A stretch of DNA of 64,000 nucleotides, taken from NCBI GenBank assembly GCA_019119355.1, contig DWXE01000006.1, forward strand, positions 100,260-164,259, in the 5' to 3' direction. Origin of the DNA: Candidatus Eisenbergiella merdigallinarum. GTDB lineage: Bacteria > Bacillota > Clostridia > Lachnospirales > Lachnospiraceae. Shown in pieces: positions 47,200-56,025 of the stretch. Each line of letters begins with the position of its first letter. Positions within the stretch are counted from its first letter, which is position 1. The position numbers and the translations under genes were made by a program. The notes under the pieces were generated by a model. That model was not told the DNA's origin, ran no database searches, and saw nothing but the letters and a program-made list of their open reading frames with translations.

Positions 47200-49818
47200 C
47201 TAAAACTTCAGCACGATGTTAACCAACAGAATCGGGTTAATATCAAACTGTTTTTCAAATTCTGCGATTTCCCGTTCACCCTCGGTTTTGAAGCCGGTAC
47301 CTTTTTCGTGAAAGGACTCCTGCAGCTTTTCAAGTGCCTTGGACTTCTCGGTTATCTTTTTTCGTATATCTATCTTCTCATAGAAATTATCCGAGGCTCG
47401 TTCCTCTTCCTTTAGAACATCGATTTCGGCATTCATGTCTTGATATATCGCTATCAGCTGTTCCATCTGAATACGCTCCCAGTTTTCGATCTTCCTTCGG
47501 TTATAGGCTTTGATTGATTCTGATTGCTCCTGATAGCGTTTAACCATCTCTGCGGTCAGATTGTCGTAAACACGCTGATAGAGTTTCATCTCGGATTCTG
47601 TCGGCGTGAAATAGCGCACATCCATATCGTCAATCTGTTCCAGTTCGGGAACAAGGTCTGCTTCGTCAAAGTCTATATAGGCTCCCTTTTCGTCACAAAG
47701 CAACAATACCGGGAAGAGAAGTTTCGAGGAATCGCAGAAGGCTCCTACAAACAGGATTCCGTGCGATCCGAGGACTTTTTCTCCCCAATTATCGACCTTC
47801 CAGTAATGAAGACCGCCGTCAACCTCTGGCTCGTCAAAAGCACTCCAGTATTCCACATCGTGCAGATACCGTGCGATATCAGACTTTGTGGCGTCAAGCG
47901 CCTGTTCTTTTGCACCGCTGCTTTCGGTAAGCAGAAGGGAACGGAGTTCTCTTGCTTTCTTATCTCGCTTTGCGTTCAGCTTGCGATCCAGCTTGTCAAA
48001 GGCTTTCTTAAACTCCGCCGTGGTGTCGCAGGTCTGATAAATCTGCAATACCATTTTTTCAAAACTTGTGCCTGACTCCAATGCGCCAAGAGCGATATCC
48101 GATGCACCGAAGACACCTTCGAATAGTTCAAACTTCTTTGAGAGAATATCGTAAACACGCTGGTCGGCGGCATTCTGCGTATTCAACAGATTGATTGCCA
48201 CAACGTCATGTTCCTGTCCGTAACGGTGACAACGGCCAATACGCTGCTCAATCTTCATCGGGTTCCACGGCAGGTCGTAGTTGATTACCGTGTTGCAGAA
48301 CTGAAGGTTCAGACCTTCGGAACCTGCATCCGTACAGATCAGTATCTTTGCGTTATTGCGGAAGTAATCCACAATGGCGTGTTTATATTCCACGCTACGC
48401 CCGTAGTTCGCTTTACCGAAGTTCTTGACCTGCCATGCCTTGTATATTTCCTTCGTCATGGTGTCGTCAAAATCACCATTGAAAAGGAGAATATCCTCGT
48501 CCTCGAATCCTGTCTTACGAAGCTCTGCGGCTATGTACTTCTGTGTACGTTTTGATTCCGTGAAGATTACTACCTTCTGCGGGATTCCTTGTTCCTGCTG
48601 GTAGTCGAATGCAATCTGTATGGCAGTCTTCAGCGCATTGACCTTTGCGTTTGTCTTGATGCGCTTTGCCACATCAATGATGATATTCACCTCATTGAGT
48701 TCGGCCTGGATGAACTGTTTCTGAACAATGGTATCTTCATCCTCAGTCTCCTCAAATCCCGACTCATCAATCTCATCCTCCACATAGCTCCAGAAAAGGT
48801 CGAAGCCTTCCTGTGCATTTGCAGACTTGCTGCCCTCGTATAGCTTTTCGAGTCTGTTCTTCAGAATTTCAAAAGTTTCTATCAAAGCGAAACTCGAAGA
48901 AGCAAGCAGCTTTCTGATAACAAGGATGATCAGCCCTCGGTTTGAGGTCGGTATGGAATACAACAGCTCACGCTTCAAAAAGTCGTTTACCCGCTGGTAT
49001 AATTCAATCTCATCCTGCGACAGGGTGAAATCCACCGTTTTGCAGGTTCTCTTTTTGAAATTCATGTACTTTGCCACATCTTTGCGGAGTGTCCGATAAA
49101 GAACCGGCGAAAGCTCACGCTTAAGGTCAGAGTAATCCTGTCCCTCGATGTAGCGTTTGTTAAAGACCTTCTCACTGCCGAAAATCCGCTGGTCGATAAA
49201 GGAAACCAGTCCATGAAGGTCTGTCAGAGAATTCTGAAGAGGCGTAGCGGTCAGCAGAATTTTCGGTATGCCCTTTGACAGTTCATACAGATTCTTTGCC
49301 CTTTTGGTACCATGAAACACGTTTCTCAGATTATGCGCCTCATCGATAATGATGAAATCCCACTTCACCTCCGGGAACCGTTTCATCAGCTTGGATGAAT
49401 AATCATAGGAGGTAAGAACAATTCGGACAGATTTATTATCAGTGAGCCTCTTGCGCCAGTCAGAACTATCTTTTTCCACAGTCAGCCTGTCAAGTATCAC
49501 CGACTCCAAGCCGAACTTATCCTCAAGTTCCAGTTCCCACTGTTTTCTCAAGGATGCCGGAAGCGCAATCAAGACACGCTTTGCGCCGGACTCAAGAACA
49601 TATTTCAGCACAAGTCCGGCTTCGATGGTCTTTCCAAGACCAACCTCATCTGCCAAAACAATGCCGCCTGTTTTCAACGCCTGGATAGCAGCGCAGAACG
49701 CATTGATCTGATGGGGATTCAATTCAATATTTGCATCCAAAAGGAAGTGGAACGGAGAAGCCTCAAGTTCCAGCTTTTTATATCTGCTGAATTGTTCAAG
49801 CAGCAGGTTACCTTCCAT
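47200..49818 (-). CDS. drmD: SNF2/RapA-like helicase (DrmD-like)
   Basis: ADEVGLGKTIEAGL, IDEAHNLRN, TATPLQN, GSEGLNLQFC..NYDLPWNPMKIEQRIGRCHRYGQ. Confidence 0.85.
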   Translation of the reverse strand: MEGNLLLEQFSRYKKLELEASPFHFLLDANIELNPHQINAFCAAIQALKTGGIVLADEVGLGKTIEAGLVLKYVLESGAKRVLIALPASLRKQWELELEDKFGLESVILDRLTVEKDSSDWRKRLTDNKSVRIVLTSYDYSSKLMKRFPEVKWDFIIIDEAHNLRNVFHGTKRAKNLYELSKGIPKILLTATPLQNSLTDLHGLVSFIDQRIFGSEKVFNKRYIEGQDYSDLKRELSPVLYRTLRKDVAKYMNFKKRTCKTVDFTLSQDEIELYQRVNDFLKRELLYSIPTSNRGLIILVIRKLLASSSFALIETFEILKNRLEKLYEGSKSANAQEGFDLFWSYVEDEIDESGFEETEDEDTIVQKQFIQAELNEVNIIIDVAKRIKTNAKVNALKTAIQIAFDYQQEQGIPQKVVIFTESKRTQKYIAAELRKTGFEDEDILLFNGDFDDTMTKEIYKAWQVKNFGKANYGRSVEYKHAIVDYFRNNAKILICTDAGSEGLNLQFCNTVINYDLPWNPMKIEQRIGRCHRYGQEHDVVAINLLNTQNAADQRVYDILSKKFELFEGVFGASDIALGALESGTSFEKMVLQIYQTCDTTAEFKKAFDKLDRKLNAKRDKKARELRSLLLTESSGAKEQALDATKSDIARYLHDVEYWSAFDEPEVDGGLHYWKVDNWGEKVLGSHGILFVGAFCDSSKLLFPVLLLCDEKGAYIDFDEADLVPELEQIDDMDVRYFTPTESEMKLYQRVYDNLTAEMVKRYQEQSESIKAYNRRKIENWERIQMEQLIAIYQDMNAEIDVLKEEERASDNFYEKIDIRKKITEKSKALEKLQESFHEKGTGFKTEGEREIAEFEKQFDINPILLVNIVLKF

Positions 49819-51094
49819 CTGAATCTCCTTTATACAGTTGCTCAAAAATACCTATCGCTATCCCTTTGGCCATCATCGGAGGCACAGCATTTCCAATCTG
49901 GACGAATTGAGATGTGCGTGGTCCCTCAAAGAAATAGCTGTCCGGGAAGGACTGTATTCTTGCCGCCTCGCGGACGGTAATTGATCTGTTCTGGTCAATG
50001 TCAGGATGAATGAAATAATGACCGTCCTTTGAAAGGTGCGCCAAAATAGTATGGCAGCACGATTCATCGCCCTCGACAACTTTGAACCTGTCCGTAAATG
50101 AATGCCTGTTCTTATGAGTTTTCAATTCATCCGGGAGGTCATTGTAATTCAGGCGTTTATGACCGTCATTCCACAACTCAACAGCTCGCCTGTAAATCTT
50201 GATATCCCGATCTATATTCGGGCGGCAGTTGTGGTGGGTCAGCACATCATCCTTCGTCCGTATCCCTGATTCCGTGACATAGCTTGTGGCTTTTGTTTTT
50301 GCGTATTTATCGGAACTCTCGCCTGGATGCAGCTTTGGCAAATCAGCGAAGAGGTCATTTACTATAGCGTCCGTTTTGATCTCAAGAAAATCGGGATATT
50401 TCAGACCGCTTTTCTTTAACCATCCTACGATAATCATTCGGCGTCTGTTTTGGAGTACGCCAAAGGTGTGGGCATTCTGCTCACGGCATTCAATTTCGTA
50501 GCCCACTCGTTTTAAGTATTTCTGAATGTTCTTCCAGGTAGCTCCGCCATTGGCCGATTCAATACCCGTGACATTCTCGAAAACGAACATACGAGGCTGA
50601 TAGCGTTTTAAGAAACGCGCATACAGTTTGTACAAGTAGTTACGAGGGTCTTCCTCCATCGGCACTTCCATGTGACTACTTTGCGCTCTGCCCACCAAAG
50701 AATATGCCTGACAGGGCGGACCGCCTACAATGACATCAATTTTTGTGATGCCTCGTATTTTCATTATTCCATCAATGGTTTTGAAGATTGCCGGGAGCGT
50801 CTCGTCCGACATCGTTTCATTGATGATAGTTTTTGTTATGGAAGCAGGAATCTGCTTCATAAAATCGTCGCGGGAGATTTTCCCGGACACATACTTTTTA
50901 TATAAACCGAGATTGTCAGTACCTTTCAGGTAATAATAGGCACTTCTCGTTTCAAGCGTTTTAGCCGCAAATTCATTCATTTCGACATGCGCGACAGGCT
51001 TGAATCCAGCCTGAAGAAACCCTTCCGAAAGCCCTCCGGCACCCGCAAAGAGGTCGATGAAATTGTAGCTATATTGCGCATCTATCTTTGGCAT
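49808..51094 (-). CDS. C5-cytosine DNA methyltransferase (DrmMII/Dcm-like)
   Basis: LFAGAGGLSEGF, GGPPCQAYS, FENV, QNRRRMIIVGW, QIGNAVPP. Confidence 0.95.
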   Translation of the reverse strand: MPKIDAQYSYNFIDLFAGAGGLSEGFLQAGFKPVAHVEMNEFAAKTLETRSAYYYLKGTDNLGLYKKYVSGKISRDDFMKQIPASITKTIINETMSDETLPAIFKTIDGIMKIRGITKIDVIVGGPPCQAYSLVGRAQSSHMEVPMEEDPRNYLYKLYARFLKRYQPRMFVFENVTGIESANGGATWKNIQKYLKRVGYEIECREQNAHTFGVLQNRRRMIIVGWLKKSGLKYPDFLEIKTDAIVNDLFADLPKLHPGESSDKYAKTKATSYVTESGIRTKDDVLTHHNCRPNIDRDIKIYRRAVELWNDGHKRLNYNDLPDELKTHKNRHSFTDRFKVVEGDESCCHTILAHLSKDGHYFIHPDIDQNRSITVREAARIQSFPDSYFFEGPRTSQFVQIGNAVPPMMAKGIAIGIFEQLYKGDSDGR

Positions 51095-51119
51095 ATAGTT
51101 TCCTCGTCATTCTTTGATT

Positions 51120-51377
51120 TCATTCGGAAGGCTCTTTTTCTCCTTCGCTTATCCCGTCCGGTGTTTCCGGACTCGGGTCTGGAACGAATTCCATAATGTC
51201 AGCAACATCGCATTTCAGTTCCTGACAGATTTTTGAAAGAACCTCTGTGGTTACATTCTCGTCTTTGGTGAGCTTGGCGAGTGAAGAAGAGCTGATTCCT
51301 GCTTTTTTCCGCAGATCAGACTTTTTCATCTGCTTATCAATCAGTAACTTCCACAGCTTGTTATAACTCATCTTCAT
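51120..51377 (-). CDS. XRE-family small HTH regulator
   Basis: LRKKAGISSSSLAKLTKDENVTTEVLSKICQELKCDVADIMEF. Confidence 0.9.
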   Translation of the reverse strand: MKMSYNKLWKLLIDKQMKKSDLRKKAGISSSSLAKLTKDENVTTEVLSKICQELKCDVADIMEFVPDPSPETPDGISEGEKEPSE

Positions 51378-51383
51378 TTTGTT

Positions 51384-53021
51384 TTATTCCTCCGTGTCCC
51401 ATGACCTTCCATATAGTTCACAGTTATTAGTTGACAGTCTCAATACACAATTATCTTCAAGAATCTTCTGGGTTTCAGGTCTGCAATCGCTCTGTTTGTC
51501 GTAAGCAATAAATATCTGCTTCTTTGTACTGTTGTATATACGGAAGATTCCGTCTTCAACATCTTTTCCGAGATTCTTAAACAGCAAAGAATCGTGGGCA
51601 AGTGCAGGTAGCGCAGTTGTGAACAGAACAGCAAGGTCGTAAACAATCATACCTTTGAAATTTGAACCAGTTCCGGTATTATCGGGAGTTTCAAATTTGT
51701 AGCTGTTATAGGCATTGAAGTGTACATGAGGCGGTTTCTTCTTGGTAGTAAACAGGGAATCGTTAAACTCCTTCATCTTTGCGTTCAGTGTATCCTCGAT
51801 TTCCTGGAGAATGTCCTCAATGCTGCGCTTCAGTATTGCATCGGCATTCGCCTTTGCCGCCTGCAACTCGTTCTGTGTAAGGAATGCCTGGTTCTGGTTT
51901 TTAAGGGCATCAATCTCGGCTTTAAGAGCCGAGTGCCTGTCAAGAAATTCTCTTGAAATATTGCCAACAAAGCCAAGTTCCTTTATTTGAGCATTGATCC
52001 CATCGAGCTGCTGTCTAAGACCAGTTATTTCTCCCTCGATTGCTGTTTTCTCATCTGTAAACTGCGCATCCAGTATCTTGGCAAGTTTCTGGTGATAGCG
52101 TTCGACTTCGTACAGTTTCCGCAAGTTAACACCAGGGAAGAACTCCTGCAAAGCTGTCATGTCCGCCTCAGTAGGGTACAGTCCATATTCCAGACTCATG
52201 CTCACCAGACGTAGCTTCATTTCCTTGGAATGTATGACATTCTCTATGGTCAGCTTTTCATTCGTTAAAGCCGCTTTTTTCTTGTTTAGTTCAATTTCCT
52301 CTTCAGAATGGCCTTTTTCAGCTTCTTCCATAAGCGTAGCAAGCTGCAGTTCCAGGTCTCGAATAATCGCAAGGTTCTCCTCATACTTTTTCTGTCCGCC
52401 TACGAGGTCTGAAATGAACTGATATCTCCGTGCCTCTTTGTAGGCATCCAGTTTCCGTTTGTGTTCTGTCACATTAGCCTTGAACTCCTCGATGTCTTTG
52501 AAGCGATCAAACAAAGCCACTATGGATGATATCGACTTGTCCATATTCTGACCGGGGATGCCTTGAAGCGGATTAAGCTCATCCGTGTTTTTCTTTCCGT
52601 ATATTCTGAAGAAGCTGCTCAGTGCAATGCGGAAAGAAAGACCAACAAAATCAAGATGGTATTTTCCTTTGAGCCATGTCGTATATTCGTCCTTGGTATA
52701 CTGTCCGCCGGTCAATTCGTAATTCTTATCACAAATAAAAATAGTGTTACTGTCGCCCGTATTTCTGGCAAAATAGAACTTCTCTCCGTCAAACTCAAAA
52801 GCAAAGAAGATTGTATGATGCCCCTCTTTTTTCACGCCATCGCTTTTGATGTAGGTGTCTCCTCCAAAGACAAAATCAATAGCAAGCAAGGATGATGACT
52901 TGCCGATAGACATGGCACCGTCTTCCTTGCCGAGAACAACATTCAAGCCCTCCTTAAAATGAATCGGAGGCCGTTCCTCGCCTTGCTTTTTAAAGGCAGG
53001 CGATTTCATTTCTATAAGCAT
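51384..53021 (-). CDS. ABC-3C system ATPase, DUF2326-like SMC/RecN-type protein
   Basis: Degenerate Walker A GKEDGAMSIGKSSSLLAIDFVFGG, long coiled coil, C-terminal ATPase lobe. Confidence 0.78.
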   Translation of the reverse strand: MLIEMKSPAFKKQGEERPPIHFKEGLNVVLGKEDGAMSIGKSSSLLAIDFVFGGDTYIKSDGVKKEGHHTIFFAFEFDGEKFYFARNTGDSNTIFICDKNYELTGGQYTKDEYTTWLKGKYHLDFVGLSFRIALSSFFRIYGKKNTDELNPLQGIPGQNMDKSISSIVALFDRFKDIEEFKANVTEHKRKLDAYKEARRYQFISDLVGGQKKYEENLAIIRDLELQLATLMEEAEKGHSEEEIELNKKKAALTNEKLTIENVIHSKEMKLRLVSMSLEYGLYPTEADMTALQEFFPGVNLRKLYEVERYHQKLAKILDAQFTDEKTAIEGEITGLRQQLDGINAQIKELGFVGNISREFLDRHSALKAEIDALKNQNQAFLTQNELQAAKANADAILKRSIEDILQEIEDTLNAKMKEFNDSLFTTKKKPPHVHFNAYNSYKFETPDNTGTGSNFKGMIVYDLAVLFTTALPALAHDSLLFKNLGKDVEDGIFRIYNSTKKQIFIAYDKQSDCRPETQKILEDNCVLRLSTNNCELYGRSWDTEE

Positions 53022-53239
53022 ATGAACACCTCGCCTTCATCGTTTAGATCAGCTGCTCTCAGCGCATACAGGCAATCCATAACAGAGATAAAATCCGTAG
53101 CATCTTTCAATGACGGCTTTACCCGCTCATACAAAACTTTAACCGCCACTGGGCCATTTTTTATCTCATCCAGCACTATCGGTATAAGCGATAAGGTGCT
53201 GTTTTTATAGGAATATAGCTTATTTGGTAATTGCATCGT
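53012..53239 (-). CDS. ABC-3C system middle component (MC6-like)
   Basis: MQLPNKLYSYKNSTLSLIPIVLDEIKNGPVAVKVLYERV...ISVMDCLYALRAADL pattern. Confidence 0.75.
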   Translation of the reverse strand, partial: TMQLPNKLYSYKNSTLSLIPIVLDEIKNGPVAVKVLYERVKPSLKDATDFISVMDCLYALRAADLNDEGEVFICL

Positions 53240-54356
53240 ACACCTCACATTTCGCTATAAAAAACGCCACTACGATCTGACAGTAAATGTCCTCTTGCAG
53301 GCTGACCTTATGTACCTTTTCTGATATCTCGTTGAAAATCTCGACATTCGTTTTCTTTGCCTTCTTCAGGCGTTTGTAGATGGCCTTCATCTGATCCTGT
53401 ACTTCGTCATAGTCTATTTCTCCGCGTTTGTCGGCATTGGTTATGATTTCCTTCAGCGTGACATAGTAGGTATCAACATATCCTTTTACGGTATTGAACA
53501 ATGCGAGGTTGTCATCCGGGACAAGTTTCTCCCGTATATCCTTCGGATCAAGAGAAGGATCAAGCAAATCTTTTTCTTTCAGATTCTTGATTTTCGAGAT
53601 GACACCTATTATTTCCTTTTCAAGCGGCATTCCGTCCAAGAGGCGCATACTCTGTTTATGTGCAATCAATATCTTTTTGACACCCTGTAGTTCCTTGCAC
53701 AGCTTCTTGCTATCATCAATAGAATAGGTCGCATGACACATCGGACAAAGAGCCAGTAGGTTATCTACTTTCGGCTCTTTATTTTTATCTATGAGCACCA
53801 CCTCATAGGTATATGCTACTCGTCCGCTATCTGCGGTGGATAGCAGTCTGCCGCAGCCAGGAAAAGCACAAATGTTGTCAGCCTCATCCCGCAAATAATC
53901 GCCGTACTTGCTCTTCAGTTCAAATGCCTGCTGCATCAGCTTCTGCCGTTCGAGTTCCGTTTTTTGAACAAGCCCAGCTGCCCTGCGAATAATCTCCACG
54001 AAGCAATCTGCCAGCTTTTCAGCGATATTGCCTACCGTAGCGGTCGGGTCATAGCTTTTATAATCATCCGCAAGCAAGGCTAAGACCGCCTTGGGTCTTG
54101 ATTCAAGAGATTCAATGAACATCTCCGGCGATAATTTGTAGACAATACTCTGTGCAAACTTCTTTGAAATATCACGCTTTGCATACGTGCGGAGCGTGTT
54201 TTCTTTTGTCAGCTTTGATGATGGGTCTTTTGGCGTATCCCATCCATCCTCGGTAACTTCAGTGATCATCGCAACCAAATCCCGAAAGAAGCGTGGCACA
54301 TCCAAGCCATCAGATATTCGATTTTTCATCATTGAAAAGAAATCCTTAAACTCCAC
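53220..54356 (-). CDS. ABC-3C effector-like protein with degenerate HNH/zinc module
   Basis: CAFPGCGRLL...NLLALCPMCHATYS; position upstream of middle component and ATPase. Confidence 0.65.
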   Translation of the reverse strand: MEFKDFFSMMKNRISDGLDVPRFFRDLVAMITEVTEDGWDTPKDPSSKLTKENTLRTYAKRDISKKFAQSIVYKLSPEMFIESLESRPKAVLALLADDYKSYDPTATVGNIAEKLADCFVEIIRRAAGLVQKTELERQKLMQQAFELKSKYGDYLRDEADNICAFPGCGRLLSTADSGRVAYTYEVVLIDKNKEPKVDNLLALCPMCHATYSIDDSKKLCKELQGVKKILIAHKQSMRLLDGMPLEKEIIGVISKIKNLKEKDLLDPSLDPKDIREKLVPDDNLALFNTVKGYVDTYYVTLKEIITNADKRGEIDYDEVQDQMKAIYKRLKKAKKTNVEIFNEISEKVHKVSLQEDIYCQIVVAFFIAKCEVYDAITK

Positions 54357-54384
54357 GAATACTCCTCATCCTTTCTCGGATTTT

Positions 54385-54410
54385 GTACCACGGTGAACCA
54401 CGGTGTACCA
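54385..54410. repeat. Direct repeat in operon leader: gtACCACGGTGaACCACGGTGtacca
   Basis: ACCACGGTG x2, 10-nt period, just upstream of first defence ORF. Confidence 0.6.
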
Positions 54411-54498
54411 AACCATCCCCAAATCCGAATACCCCATTTTTTATAATGACATCAGCGTTGGGGACGATGCGACGCCGGGCGCAAAACACGCTATATGA

Positions 54499-54527
54499 AT
54501 TATAGCATAAAAGTGTCCGTTTGTCAA
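54499..54527 (-). promoter_or_regulatory. Consensus promoter for the defence operon (TTGACA-N17-TATAAT)
   Basis: -35 at 54522-54527, -10 at 54499-54504, exactly 17-nt spacer on minus strand. Confidence 0.8.
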
Positions 54528-54702
54528 ATCAGACGTTCGCGTTGTGGACATTTTTCGGTCATAAAGGATTTATTTGCGGCGATAAGACCACGGCAAGAAC
54601 ATTCCCCCAAGGCTAACCTGGCATCGGTACATCCATTGGCCCGGATGATCCAGTGCGGATGACAGGATAATTTAATAAAAACAGCTGCCTACTGGATAAG
54701 GA

Positions 54703-54817
54703 AGCTGCAATCCCGGAATGGAGGAAACTCCTACAGGACTGCGGTTAGATTTCTATTACCTTTTTGCAGCTGACCAGCGAGAAGCCTCCATTCCCAACAC
54801 GAATGGAGGTTTTCTAA
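54703..54817 (+). promoter_or_regulatory. Putative RNA switch/SD-sequestering leader
   Basis: GGAATGGAGG (54715-54724) and GAATGGAGG (54801-54809, the SD) both complement CCTCCATTCC (54785-54794); AGCTGCAA (54703-54710) complements TTGCAGCT (54764-54771). Confidence 0.5.
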
Positions 54818-55209
54818 TGATTATCAAGTACAAATTCGCTACCGGCGAGGTGACGGAGGTCGAGGTCTCGGACGAGATCGGTACCGTCATCCTGGATTCC
54901 AGGCGTGAGGAACACGCCAACAACGAGCGCCACCGCTACCACACGGCATTCTCGCTCGATGACATGACCTACGAGGACAAGGACTACTTCTCCGTTGATG
55001 ACAACCCGGAAGAGGCACTTATGCGGAAAGAAGCCGCCAAGGAGCGCAAGGCCATGCTCTCGCGGCTCACGCCCGTGCAGAGGCGCAGGTTTGAAAAGTT
55101 CGAGGACGGCATGAGCATCGCAGAGATTGCCCGTTCAGAAAAGGCTGCGTTCAACAGCGTCAAGGAGTCCATCGAATCGGCTCAGAAGAAGCTGAAAAAA
55201 CTTCTCTGA
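54817..55209 (+). CDS. Sigma-70 region-4-like HTH protein (phage early)
   Basis: RLTPVQRRRFEKFEDGMSIAEIARSEKAAFNSVKESIESAQKKLKKLL; SD ggagg before ATG. Confidence 0.75.
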   Translation: MIIKYKFATGEVTEVEVSDEIGTVILDSRREEHANNERHRYHTAFSLDDMTYEDKDYFSVDDNPEEALMRKEAAKERKAMLSRLTPVQRRRFEKFEDGMSIAEIARSEKAAFNSVKESIESAQKKLKKLL

Positions 55210-55304
55210 TTTTTCTCAAGGGACACCCTCAATTTCGGTGTCCCTTTTCTGTTTAACAGCGGAAGGACAAAACAACATCCCTTCCGGAAAGTGAGGTAAG
55301 TGCC

Positions 55305-55508
55305 ATGAAGCACACATTACAGATCAGCGTCAGCAAGAAGCCGAAGAATGACGGTATCGCTGCCGTTCGCAAGGTTTCGGTAAGGGAGAAGTTCCTTCGA
55401 TTCCTCTTCGGCGACAAGACCAGGCTCACGGTCATCGTTCCCGGCGATACCGTGCAGGAACTGGAGATCAGGGAAATCGGAAAGGAGGCAGCCCGTGAAA
55501 CTGTATGA
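55305..55508 (+). CDS. Small phage protein
   Basis: Short ORF with SD, overlaps Gp157 gene start. Confidence 0.5.
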   Translation: MKHTLQISVSKKPKNDGIAAVRKVSVREKFLRFLFGDKTRLTVIVPGDTVQELEIREIGKEAARETV

Positions 55509-56010
55509 GATCAACGCAGAAATCCTGCGCCTGACGGATGCCATCGAGTTTGACGAGGAGACCGGGGAAATCCTCGGCGATACGGATGAAATGTTCGCGC
55601 AGATTCAGTTGCTTCAGATGGAAAAGAATTCTATCCTCGAATATCTTGCAAAACTCGTCCTGAATATCCGCTCCGAGGCAGCCGCCGTCAAGACCGAGGA
55701 ACAGCGCCTTAAGGCGCGCCGCGACAGGCTCGCCAAAAAGGAAGAACGCCTGATGAGGGTACTCGACCGTGAGTGCGCCGGCGAAAAGACCGATCTTGGC
55801 GTGGCGACCTTCTCTTATCGCAAGACCTCCCATGTGGATGTGTCGGATGCGGCAAAAGCTGTCCGCTGGCTCAAGCGCAACAAGCACCTCGACTGTTTCC
55901 GTATCCCGGCGCCGGAAGTCGCAAAGACCGAGGTCAAGAAACTCATCAACGCAGGAACGAAGGTACCCGGCTGTGCCGTGGTCGAGGACTACTCCTGCTC
56001 ACTCAGATAA
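55495..56010 (+). CDS. Siphovirus Gp157 family protein
   Basis: MKLYEINAEILRL..DEETGEI...KAEEQRLKARRDRLAKKEERL-type pattern. Confidence 0.88.
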   Translation: MKLYEINAEILRLTDAIEFDEETGEILGDTDEMFAQIQLLQMEKNSILEYLAKLVLNIRSEAAAVKTEEQRLKARRDRLAKKEERLMRVLDRECAGEKTDLGVATFSYRKTSHVDVSDAAKAVRWLKRNKHLDCFRIPAPEVAKTEVKKLINAGTKVPGCAVVEDYSCSLR

Positions 56011-56025
56011 GGAGGCTTTTTAACG

